NCBI GenBank assembly: GCA_041497995.1
Contig: JBGQHM010000130.1
Span: 1-15,398 of the forward strand
Source of the DNA: DATKMS01 sp041497995
GTDB lineage: Bacteria; Desulfobacterota; Binatia; HRBIN30
Direction of reading: 5' to 3'
Length of the DNA stretch: 15,398 nucleotides
The notes beneath the pieces are model-generated. The model was given only the letters and a program-made list of their open reading frames with translations, did no database searches and was not told where the DNA came from. Positions 7,273 to 13,355 of the stretch are shown in pieces (the first letter of the stretch is position 1; every line of letters starts with the position of its first letter). The position numbers were made by a program, and so were the translations under genes.

Positions 7273-7704
7273 ATGCCACCCATCGCCGCCGGTTGCTTGG
7301 TCACACGCGAAGGCACACACGGGATCGAGGTGCTCCTCGTCCACCCGCGTCGCGGCAGCTTTCGCCTCCCGCTGTTCGGCATTCCGAAAGGACTCGTCGA
7401 ACCGGGCGAGGACTTGCAGGCCACGGCGCTGCGTGAAACGCGCGAGGAGACCGGCCTGGAGGTCCGCATCCGCGCACCGCTCGGCAGCGTGCGGCAGAAG
7501 TCGGGCAAGGTCGTGCACGCGTTCTGGGCGACGGTTGCACCCGAAAGCGTCTCCGCAATCGACGAGCAAGGGAAGTGCGCAACGCCGGACGCGGAGAACG
7601 ACGTCTGCCGCTTCTACCCGCTTGCAAAGGCGCGTGAGTTGATGATTCCGGCGCAGCGCGATTTCTTAGACCGGCTGAATACCGCGACGCGGACCGGAGA
7701 GTGA
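7273..7704 (+). CDS. NUDIX hydrolase
   Basis: A 143-residue NUDIX protein, the family that hydrolyses nucleoside diphosphates linked to another moiety. The NUDIX box is complete at residues 40-62: G40, five residues, E46, seven residues, then RETREETGL. The magnesium-binding Glu residues are E58 and E59. The N-terminal AAGCLVTRE and EVLLVHPRRG strands and the PLFGIPKGLVEPGE lead-in resemble small NUDIX enzymes acting on dinucleoside polyphosphates or damaged nucleotides, but the substrate is not determined. The start at ATG 7273 is the first ATG in the open frame near the beginning of the fold, 19 bases after the methyltransferase stop. The ribosome-binding site is weak. The protein is probably cytoplasmic. 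Confidence 0.9.
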   Translation: MPPIAAGCLVTREGTHGIEVLLVHPRRGSFRLPLFGIPKGLVEPGEDLQATALRETREETGLEVRIRAPLGSVRQKSGKVVHAFWATVAPESVSAIDEQGKCATPDAENDVCRFYPLAKARELMIPAQRDFLDRLNTATRTGE

Positions 7705-7804
7705 GCGCGAGGCGATCGAACCTTCTCATGGCCTCCTGCGCGTGGTTGCTTCGACAACCGCCGCACATTAGAAGTGGGCCCTCGGACTGAACAAGGAGGG
7801 CACC

Positions 7805-8008
7805 ATGGCAGAGGTACGAATCAAGACCTTGAAGAACGGCCCTTACGAAGTGAAAGGCGCTATTCAACTCGTCGATGCAAAGCGCGCGGATTTCAAGCTC
7901 AACGAAGACCCGATCTACCTCTGCCGTTGCGGGCAATCAGCCAACAAGCCATTCTGCGACGGCACTCACGAGAAGATCGGCTTCAAGTCAGAGGAACCGG
8001 CACGGTAG
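7805..8008 (+). CDS. CDGSH-type iron-sulfur protein
   Basis: A small 67-residue protein with the complete CDGSH zinc-finger-like motif that binds a redox-active 2Fe-2S cluster through three Cys and one His. The ligands are C40, C42, C51 and H55 in CRCGQSANKPFCDGTH. The N-terminal half (VRIKTLKNGPYEVKGAIQLV) matches stand-alone bacterial CDGSH proteins, which are thought to act in redox or iron-sulfur handling in the cytoplasm. Translation should be strong: AAGGAGGG ends 4 bases before the ATG at 7805. A 100-base gap separates it from the NUDIX gene, so it may have its own promoter. It converges on the minus-strand lipoprotein gene across a region with a repeat and a long hairpin. Confidence 0.93.
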   Translation: MAEVRIKTLKNGPYEVKGAIQLVDAKRADFKLNEDPIYLCRCGQSANKPFCDGTHEKIGFKSEEPAR

Positions 8009-8015
8009 AGACTGT

Positions 8016-8080
8016 GACGCGTTGCTCGTGATGCGTGAAGCGTAGGAGGCCGCGCTTCCGTTCCACAAGATACGCTTCCC
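8016..8080. repeat. Period-7 degenerate array with a partial inverted copy
   Basis: Four adjacent heptamers at 8016-8043 read GACGCGT, TGCTCGT, GATGCGT and GAAGCGT. A partial inverted copy follows: GTGAAGCGTA at 8035-8044 pairs at 9 of 10 positions with TACGCTTCCC at 8071-8080. The array begins 8 bases after the CDGSH stop codon, inside the gap between two convergent genes. It has no coding content. Confidence 0.7.
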
Positions 8081-8107
8081 GTGACAGGGATCCCTTCCTT
8101 GTAGAAA

Positions 8108-8141
8108 CAGCAGGGGCGACCCCAATGGGTCGCCCCTGCTG
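8108..8141. terminator. Long perfect hairpin between convergent genes, probable bidirectional terminator
   Basis: A perfect 15-bp GC-rich stem (8108-8122 with 8127-8141) closes a four-base CAAT loop. It lies between the ends of the CDGSH gene (plus, 8008) and the lipoprotein gene (minus, 8186). Reading the minus strand, the stem is followed by TTTCTA, a short T-rich run, so termination of the lipoprotein transcript is the better fit. The plus side lacks a T tract. Confidence 0.7.
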
Positions 8142-8185
8142 CTCAATCTCGGCGTCACAGTTCTGCGTGAGCGCGAGGCCACTCT

Positions 8186-9604
8186 TCACTTGTTGGAGGT
8201 GCGCAGGGTCGTTGTTGCAACCCCGCCTTTGTTCACGCAGGTGATCGCCTCGTCCGGCGAATCGGTCGGGTAGTAGGTGCCAAACCAGTTGCAGTGCTCG
8301 TTCGTATCGGTAAACGGGCCGAACGGGAAGTCCATGTCCGTGTTGTTCTGATACTCGCACACCCACTGGAGCCCCTGTCCCGCCTCAAAGAGGAGTGCCG
8401 GGTCATGAATCGCGAACGGCGGATCCAAATACCCGGAGTACTGATAGGTCAGTTCGCCGCGGACTCCTGCGTCCCACCGATAGTCGGTGAACTGACGCCC
8501 ACGGAAGTGGTAGTGCCCGGTTTCGGCAATAAGCATCAGCGGCTTTGGGAAGATGCATTCGGCACCGGGAGTCGTGGTGTCGGAATGCGCAGGAACAAAC
8601 ACATCCTTGTCCTGACCAAAGATGCTACCGGCATGAGCTGTGATTGTTCCAGGTTCGGCGCCCTGGAGGTTCATGATCGCCTTGCCCTCGCCCTTCGTCT
8701 CCAACGAGCCGACATTCACGAAGTGGGTCTGCACTAGTAACTGCTCGCCAGCATGGAAGCGGAACGCAACGCCCGGCGGCAGCTCCCAGTCGATCCGGCG
8801 CAACTGTACCGGCACCACCAGCTCCCACTTTTCAAAATCGACGGCCGCGTTGCACACCTCATAGTGATCCGGCAGGTCGAGGTTCTTGTCAAAGGCGCGA
8901 TAGAGGTGGATGTGATGGCTACCCCCCGTGACCGCAAACTGAATGCGGTTCACGTCGAAGTCGATATCGGAGGGTAGCTTGAGATAGTGGCACCCCGTCT
9001 CTTCCTTCCCGGCTGGGACCGGAGGAGAGGTCACTTTGATTTGTACGCCGCGCACGGGCGGCGGCAGCGTCAACTCGCCTTGCTCGTCGACGCCGGCATT
9101 CAGATTGCGACCGTCATCTCCCGGAACGACGCCGTCCTTGGGGGCCCCTGCCTCGATCCAGGCTTGCACGATGTCGGTCGTCTCCGTCGGCAGCGGCGCC
9201 GCGCTGTACGGCATCGTCACGCCCATACCCGATTGCAGGTTGCTGGTGATCTTGGCGAACAACAGGCTCATGTCAGGTCGGCCCGCCATGATCCGCATCA
9301 TACCGTCCACCGTTGCGACGGGGTTAGAAGGTGCCTGATTGACGAGGTTCTCGTACGACTTCCCTTCCTCGAGCACCAAGCCGCCAGCTTGGCCGACGCT
9401 GCTGTGACACGAGTCGGAGCTACAACTGACATTGAACACCTGCGTTTGAATGCGCTCGAACGTCGAGGCAGAGCCCCCCGTGGGCGCCGTTGGCGCGGGC
9501 GTATCGCTACCGCCGCAGCCAGCCATCGAAATCATTACCCCAAGAGTCGCCCCCCAGAGGAAGGCCGCCCAGCCCGTATGGTGTGCTTTTTCGAGGTCAG
9601 TCAT
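8186..9604 (-). CDS. Lipoprotein with CX4CH haem-like motif and type II copper (PHM/DBM-like) monooxygenase-like domain
   Basis: A 472-residue exported protein. The N-terminus has a hydrophobic segment ending in SMAGC, so lipidation at C30 is likely, with a Pro/Thr/Gly linker after it. Residues about 45-155 form a cytochrome-like module: C61 and C66-H67 make a CX4CH haem-attachment-like motif (CSSDSCH), and M102/M103 or M124 could be distal ligands. Residues about 190-460 resemble the copper type II ascorbate-dependent monooxygenase fold. The key histidines are in GSHHIHLYR (H230, H231, H233), QTHFVN (H294) and TGHYHFRG (H364, H366), and the domain holds several Cys that could form disulfides. 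The active-site match is partial, so the reaction is not known. It stands alone and diverges from the peroxiredoxin gene across a 157-base gap. Confidence 0.75.
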   Translation of the reverse strand: MTDLEKAHHTGWAAFLWGATLGVMISMAGCGGSDTPAPTAPTGGSASTFERIQTQVFNVSCSSDSCHSSVGQAGGLVLEEGKSYENLVNQAPSNPVATVDGMMRIMAGRPDMSLLFAKITSNLQSGMGVTMPYSAAPLPTETTDIVQAWIEAGAPKDGVVPGDDGRNLNAGVDEQGELTLPPPVRGVQIKVTSPPVPAGKEETGCHYLKLPSDIDFDVNRIQFAVTGGSHHIHLYRAFDKNLDLPDHYEVCNAAVDFEKWELVVPVQLRRIDWELPPGVAFRFHAGEQLLVQTHFVNVGSLETKGEGKAIMNLQGAEPGTITAHAGSIFGQDKDVFVPAHSDTTTPGAECIFPKPLMLIAETGHYHFRGRQFTDYRWDAGVRGELTYQYSGYLDPPFAIHDPALLFEAGQGLQWVCEYQNNTDMDFPFGPFTDTNEHCNWFGTYYPTDSPDEAITCVNKGGVATTTLRTSNK

Positions 9605-9761
9605 AGCCGTCAGATCTACGCAACCCTACGGAGCTTTTCAAGTCCATCTTGCACCCCAAGCGCCGGGCGGTCAGGGTTGTTGATCGCGTCTCGGACCCCA
9701 GGTAAACAGAGGTGGCGGCGCGCTGGACGCCGTCACGAACCACACATGAGGAGGAGACGTC

Positions 9762-10247
9762 ATGGCGATCAAAGTTGGTGATAGTTTGCCCGCAGATCTG
9801 AAGTTGAAGGAAATGGGTGAAGGCGGGCCGAAGGATGTGAGCGTCGGCGAGATCTTCAAAGGCAAGAAGGTGGTGCTGTTCGCCGTGCCCGGCGCTTTTA
9901 CTCCCACCTGTTCCATGAAGCATCTGCCTGGTTTCCTTGAGCAGGCAAGCGCACTCAAGGCGAAGGGCGTGGATGAGATTGTTTGCTTGTCGGTCAACGA
10001 TGCGTTCGTCATGGGCGCCTGGGGCAATGCCAACAATGCCAAGGGCAAGGTCCGCATGCTCGCCGACGGCAACGGGGACTTCACCAAGGCGGTCGGGCTG
10101 ACCCTCGACGCCAGCGGCTTCGGCATGGGCGCACGGTCGCAGCGCTATGCGATGATCGTCAAGGACGGCAAGGTGGAGCAGTTGTTGGTTGAGCCCGGGC
10201 CGGGCCTCGCCGCTTCCAGCGCCGAGTCCGTGCTCTCCAAGCTCTGA
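9762..10247 (+). CDS. Peroxiredoxin, Prx5 / type II (atypical 2-Cys)
   Basis: A 161-residue thiol peroxidase of the Prx5 group that reduces hydrogen peroxide and alkyl hydroperoxides in the cytoplasm. The active-site loop PGAFTPTCSMKHLPGF gives P43, T47 and the peroxidatic C50; the conserved Arg is R125 in GARSQRYAMIV. A second Cys, C75 in EIVCLSVND, sits at the spacing used by type II enzymes of plants and bacteria, so a C50-C75 disulfide reduced by glutaredoxin or thioredoxin is likely. No signal peptide or fused glutaredoxin domain is present. The ATG at 9762 is preceded at good distance by GAGGAGGAG, which fixes the start. Downstream lies an inverted pair of period-7 arrays that could act as its terminator. 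Confidence 0.95.
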   Translation: MAIKVGDSLPADLKLKEMGEGGPKDVSVGEIFKGKKVVLFAVPGAFTPTCSMKHLPGFLEQASALKAKGVDEIVCLSVNDAFVMGAWGNANNAKGKVRMLADGNGDFTKAVGLTLDASGFGMGARSQRYAMIVKDGKVEQLLVEPGPGLAASSAESVLSKL

Positions 10248-10252
10248 GGCAC

Positions 10253-10327
10253 AGTCCTGAGTCCTGGGTGCTGAGCGCGACGACGGTTTCTTCACTCAGG
10301 GCTCAGGACCCAGTGCTCAGGACTCCA
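10253..10327. repeat. Inverted pair of period-7 degenerate arrays
   Basis: The left array (10253-10273) reads AGTCCTG, AGTCCTG, GGTGCTG. The right array (10293-10327) reads CACTCAG, GGCTCAG, GACCCAG, TGCTCAG, GACTCCA. The right array is the reverse complement in type of the left (TCCTGAG against CTCAGGA), so the pair can form a long imperfect hairpin around a 19-base loop. It fills the space between the peroxiredoxin stop and the transporter start, and its last unit abuts the GTG at 10328. Confidence 0.8.
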
Positions 10328-11566
10328 GTGTCCCGGTCGTTTTACGGCTGGCGTATCGTCGCCGTCGCTTTTCTCACGCACTGCATCACCACCGGCATCG
10401 TCTTCTACAGCTTCGGCGTCTTCCTCAGCACGCTGAGCGAGCAATTCAGTTGGACGCGCGCGCAGGTCTCGCTCGGTTTCTCGCTCGTCGCACTCTGTGG
10501 CGCCGTGTACGCGCCCATCGTCGGACGTGTCGTGGACCGTTTCGGACCGCGACCGTCGCAGTTGGCGGGTGCCGCCGCCATGGCCGCCGGTTTTCTGTGG
10601 TTGCGGGGCCTCAACAGTCTCACCGAGTTCTACCTGCTCATGGGTGGGCTCGTATCGTTCGGATCGACCGCGCTTGGACCCCTCCCCAGCAACACGGCCG
10701 TAGCAAACTGGTTCGTGCGGTTGCGAGGTCGGGCGCTCGGCATTTCGACGGCCGGCATCTCGATGGGCGGCGTCATCTTCGTTCCGCTCACCCAGTTTCT
10801 CATCGACCGCTTCGGCTGGCGCAACGCGTTCGGCGTGCTCGGCCTCTTCATCCTGGCGGTCGCGGTGCCCCCGGTGGCGCTGTTCATGCGTCGTTCGCCA
10901 GAATCGATGGGCTTACGTCCCGACGGCGCCGCGCCGCCGCGTCACGCTGTCACGTTCGACTTGGATCGTGAGATCGAGCGTTCGTGGACACCCACGCAAG
11001 CGATGCGGCATGCGAACTTCTGGTTGATCACCATCGCCTTCGCGCTCACCGTCATGGGCATTTCGGCGACGTTGCTGCATCTGATCACGTTCCTACGCGA
11101 CCGTGGCATCAGCGGTGCGGCCGCGTCGTGGGCGCTGGGCGCGACCGCGGGGGTCGGCGTCGTGGGCAAGCTCGGCTTCGGCATGCTCCTCGACCGCATC
11201 GAGCAGCGCCGCGTGATCATGTGGTGTTTCGGATTGCAGGCACTCGGCGTCGTCGTGCTGGTACTCACGACCGGGTGGGTGACGCTCGCCCTCTTCGTGT
11301 TGATCTACGGCTTCGCAATGGGCGGTAACGCCACGTTGCAGGCAACCATTTTGGGCGATTGTTTCGGCCGCCTGCATTACGGGGCGATTGCCGGCCGCAT
11401 GAATCCCTTCATCGTGCTGGTTCAGGCGCTGGCGATCCCGCTGGCTGGCGCAGTACGCGACACGATGGGGACGTACCTGCCCGCGTTTGCCGCGATCTTC
11501 CTGGCGAACATCGGTGCCGTGGTGTGCATCGCCCGCTTGGACTCGCACGCAACACCGCCACACTGA
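10328..11566 (+). CDS. MFS transporter, 12 transmembrane segments (monocarboxylate / oxalate-formate-like)
   Basis: A polytopic inner-membrane carrier of about 412 residues. It starts SFYGWRIVAVAFLTHC, typical of the monocarboxylate and oxalate:formate antiporter branch of MFS. The loop 2-3 signature is GRVVDRFGPRP, and a related LLDRIEQRR occurs in the second half, as expected for two six-helix halves joined by a cytoplasmic loop (EIERSWTPTQAMRHANFW). The frame stays open upstream to a GTG at 10268, but those 20 codons are translated period-7 repeat. I chose GTG 10328 because homology starts there and AGGA lies 5 bases upstream. The substrate is unknown; a small organic acid is a reasonable guess from the subfamily. 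The adjacent peroxiredoxin may share its transcript despite the repeats. Confidence 0.88.
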   Translation: MSRSFYGWRIVAVAFLTHCITTGIVFYSFGVFLSTLSEQFSWTRAQVSLGFSLVALCGAVYAPIVGRVVDRFGPRPSQLAGAAAMAAGFLWLRGLNSLTEFYLLMGGLVSFGSTALGPLPSNTAVANWFVRLRGRALGISTAGISMGGVIFVPLTQFLIDRFGWRNAFGVLGLFILAVAVPPVALFMRRSPESMGLRPDGAAPPRHAVTFDLDREIERSWTPTQAMRHANFWLITIAFALTVMGISATLLHLITFLRDRGISGAAASWALGATAGVGVVGKLGFGMLLDRIEQRRVIMWCFGLQALGVVVLVLTTGWVTLALFVLIYGFAMGGNATLQATILGDCFGRLHYGAIAGRMNPFIVLVQALAIPLAGAVRDTMGTYLPAFAAIFLANIGAVVCIARLDSHATPPH

Positions 11567-11611
11567 ACCGCCTGCGTCACGCTGTATCCGATGAGTGAGA
11601 AGGAGGGAGAA

Positions 11612-11684
11612 AGGCGGCGAGCGGATTCGAACCGCTGCATCGAGGTTTTGCAGACCTCTCCCTTAACCACTTGGGTACGCCGCC
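11612..11684 (-). tRNA. tRNA-Cys (GCA)
   Basis: A 73-base cloverleaf on the minus strand. The acceptor stem GGCGGCG (11684-11678) pairs with CGCCGCC (11619-11613), followed by discriminator T at 11612. The anticodon arm is GAGGT-CTGCAAA-ACCTC, which gives anticodon GCA. The T arm is GCGG-TTCGAAT-CCGC. The CCA end is not encoded. It lies between the MFS gene and the PKD lipoprotein gene. No clear promoter or T-rich terminator is visible. Confidence 0.95.
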
Positions 11685-11737
11685 GCGGAGCCCTCCCTAG
11701 CACATAGCCGCCTGTACGCAAGTTCACCAGAGGATTT

Positions 11738-11763
11738 CGGCAGCGGATTTTCCGCCGCTGCCG
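11738..11763. other. Short perfect hairpin
   Basis: A 9-bp stem CGGCAGCGG / CCGCTGCCG (11738-11746 with 11755-11763) has an eight-base loop. It lies in the 151-base gap between the tRNA-Cys 5' end and the PKD lipoprotein start. Without a T tract on either side its role is unclear; it could be a weak terminator or simply stable structure in a leader. Confidence 0.4.
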
Positions 11764-11835
11764 GTGGTGAGAACGAGCGACTGCACCCGGTTGCGTTGAC
11801 CGTTCCAACATCTCCAAGTATGACCATTTTCTATC

Positions 11836-12612
11836 ATGCAGCATCTCGCACGTCGCAGCCTCTTCCCGTCGCTGCTCTTGTGTCTCTTCGGAGGCGTGGT
11901 CGGGTGTCATCAGACAGAGGAGGCGTCACCCTCTGCAAGCGCGGCGAAGGTGGGGACACCGACGGCGCTCGTCCCGCGGTCACATCAACTCATCGAGACG
12001 GGAGAGGCACGCATCACCCCCTTCCGCGGTGTTGACGCGACCCCTTTCGCGGATGCACAGGGGCAAGGGCAAGGCACCGAGTCCCTGTGGGTCAGTGCGA
12101 GCGGCGAGCCGGACTCGGGCGGGGTGCCTCTTACCGTGAGCTTCACGGCAGACGTGCAGGGCGGACCTCCAGACCTGCGCTACCGCTGGGACTTTGGTGA
12201 CCACAGCCCACCGGCCTATCAGCTGACTGCGCAGCACACGTACCGTGCAGTCGGCGAATACACCGCAGTGCTCACCGTCACCGGACCGGACGCCGAGGAA
12301 TCCGACGAAGTGTCCATCGAGGTGAACGAGGAAGGGTTTGATTTGACCCTCGAAGCGGACCCGGACATCGGCAAGCCACCGCTGGCGGTGCACTTCTCAG
12401 CCGTGCTCGACGAAGACCTCCCCGGTCCGTTCTACTTTCAATGGGATTTCGGCGACGGCGCGCACGACACCTCCAACCCCACCACACATACGTATCGGCT
12501 GGCCGGCCAGTACACCGCCACCTGCGTGGTCACCAACTCCCAAGGGCAGACGGCGCACGAAGACGTCGAGATCCAAGTCGACCCACTCGAAGAGGGGCAA
12601 GAGACGCAATGA
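11836..12612 (+). CDS. Lipoprotein with two PKD domains
   Basis: A 258-residue exported protein. The signal peptide runs MQHLARRSLFPSLLLCLFGG to a lipobox VVGC with the likely lipidated C24, followed by a low-complexity Ser/Ala/Gly region to about residue 95. Two PKD-type immunoglobulin-like domains follow, at about 95-165 and 170-250. Each has the WDFGD signature (118-122 and 203-207) and the HTY strand (134-136 and 218-220). PKD domains usually mediate protein or polysaccharide contact at the cell surface; no catalytic domain is attached. The start at ATG 11836 is supported by the signal peptide, although the ribosome-binding site is weak. It converges on the minus-strand gene at 12671 and has no operon partner, so its binding target is unknown. 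Confidence 0.85.
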   Translation: MQHLARRSLFPSLLLCLFGGVVGCHQTEEASPSASAAKVGTPTALVPRSHQLIETGEARITPFRGVDATPFADAQGQGQGTESLWVSASGEPDSGGVPLTVSFTADVQGGPPDLRYRWDFGDHSPPAYQLTAQHTYRAVGEYTAVLTVTGPDAEESDEVSIEVNEEGFDLTLEADPDIGKPPLAVHFSAVLDEDLPGPFYFQWDFGDGAHDTSNPTTHTYRLAGQYTATCVVTNSQGQTAHEDVEIQVDPLEEGQETQ

Positions 12613-12670
12613 TCCGCGTCTCCTGTCCGACGATGCACTACCTACGGAAGCCGCGCGAGCGCCGCTTCGT

Positions 12671-13138
12671 TTAGGCGACTTTCCGCAGCCGGACTGGGGC
12701 TTCGAGCGCGTGCGCAATCCCGCTCCAGCGGTTGACGTATTGCGCGTATTGCCCCTTGTACCGCTGACGCGCGGCGTGCAACGAAAAAGTCTTGCCCGAC
12801 ACGGACTCCCACGGGATGATGAAGACCTCTTCGCGCGACGGATGCCGCGGCTCCATCGCCATGCAGACAAACACGTCGGTGTAGCGCCTTCCGAGCTTTC
12901 CGTGATGATGGAAATTGAAATGCCACGAGCGGTAGTTGTACGTGTAGTGATGGCCGCGAACGGTGACGTGATGCTTGCGCAGCCGGGGGAACGCGACGCG
13001 GAGCGCCACCCGCACGCGATCGTTGATCAGCAGATCGTAGCCATTGGTTGCGGAAACCGATTCCACACTGTAGCCAGCACGGCGTAGGCGGTCAGCGATG
13101 CGCCGCTTTGGAAGCAAATGCTTCTGTACTCTGTTCAT
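12671..13138 (-). CDS. Uncharacterised 155-residue protein, possible divergent PD-(D/E)XK-like fold
   Basis: A 155-residue basic protein I do not recognise with confidence. The sequence has a basic N-terminal helix (PKRRIADRLRRAGYSVESVS), then GYDLLINDRVRVALRVAF (33-50), WHFNFHHHGKLGRRYTDVFV (72-91), EEVFIIPWESVSGKTFSLHA (103-122) and a basic C-terminus. The order of a D35 strand, a beta-hairpin, an H-rich WHFNFHHHGK loop and a strand ending SGKTFSLH resembles small restriction-endonuclease-like proteins. However, the expected E-x-K is replaced by A-L-R (residues 45-47), so a catalytic role is doubtful. The start is ATG 13138 and the gene ends 58 bases from the convergent PKD lipoprotein gene. 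It lies outside the tRNA-Gly element and has no visible operon partner. Confidence 0.6.
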   Translation of the reverse strand: MNRVQKHLLPKRRIADRLRRAGYSVESVSATNGYDLLINDRVRVALRVAFPRLRKHHVTVRGHHYTYNYRSWHFNFHHHGKLGRRYTDVFVCMAMEPRHPSREEVFIIPWESVSGKTFSLHAARQRYKGQYAQYVNRWSGIAHALEAPVRLRKVA

Positions 13139-13196
13139 GTATCGATAGACGCTTTGCCCGTGGCGGTATTCGATGCCGATCCTGCCGTGGATCGTT

Positions 13197-13225
13197 TTGA
13201 CTCCGCCATGCGACTTCGCTACAGT
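13197..13225 (+). promoter_or_regulatory. Sigma70-type promoter of tRNA-Gly
   Basis: A -35 box TTGACT (13197-13202), a 17-base spacer and a -10 box TACAGT (13220-13225) place transcription start at about 13232, four bases before the mature tRNA. The boxes match consensus at 5 of 6 and 4 of 6 positions with ideal spacing, which makes this the clearest promoter in the window. Confidence 0.8.
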
Positions 13226-13235
13226 CCCGGCGCAT

Positions 13236-13309
13236 GCGGGCGTAGCTCAGTTGGCTAGAGCGTATGCTTGCCAAGCATAAGGTCGCCGGTTCGACCCCGG
13301 TCGCCCGCT
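13236..13309 (+). tRNA. tRNA-Gly (GCC)
   Basis: A 74-base cloverleaf. The acceptor GCGGGCG (13236-13242) pairs with CGCCCGC (13302-13308), with discriminator T at 13309. The D arm contains AGCTCAGTTGGCTAGAGC. The anticodon arm TATGC-TTGCCAA-GCATA gives anticodon GCC. The T arm is CCGG-TTCGACC-CCGG. The CCA end is not encoded. The gene is intact and has its own promoter and terminator. An integrase gene ends 47 bases beyond its 3' end on the opposite strand, so it is the likely insertion target of that element. Confidence 0.97.
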
Positions 13310-13312
13310 CTT
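13285..13312 (+). other. Predicted attachment site (attL) at the 3' end of tRNA-Gly
   Basis: Tyrosine recombinases of this type commonly insert at tRNA 3' ends and restore the tRNA with a copy carried by the element. Here the T arm and acceptor end of tRNA-Gly directly face the integrase gene. The exact core cannot be set because the partner copy (attR) should lie beyond the right edge, and no second copy of this sequence occurs within the window. Confidence 0.4.
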
Positions 13313-13347
13313 AAAAAGGCTCCGAAAATTCGGGGCCTTTTTCTTTT
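13313..13347. terminator. Bidirectional rho-independent terminator
   Basis: A 13-bp stem (AAAAAGGCTCCGA at 13313-13325 with TCGGGGCCTTTTT at 13330-13342, one G-T pair) closes a four-base loop. It is followed by CTTTT on the plus strand, and the A-rich left arm gives a T run on the minus strand. It can end both the tRNA-Gly transcript and the convergent integrase transcript. Confidence 0.9.
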
Positions 13348-13355
13348 GACGGCGA

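Noticed and set aside
3002..10327. Heptamer arrays as a possible CRISPR array
   Set aside because: The units are 7 bp and adjacent, with no spacers, no repeats of 25-40 bp and no cas genes in the window.
11685..11735. Promoter for tRNA-Cys on the minus strand
   Set aside because: The best -35/-10 candidates (GTGAAC, 17 bases, TGTGCT) match the consensus poorly at the -10 box, so I did not call it.
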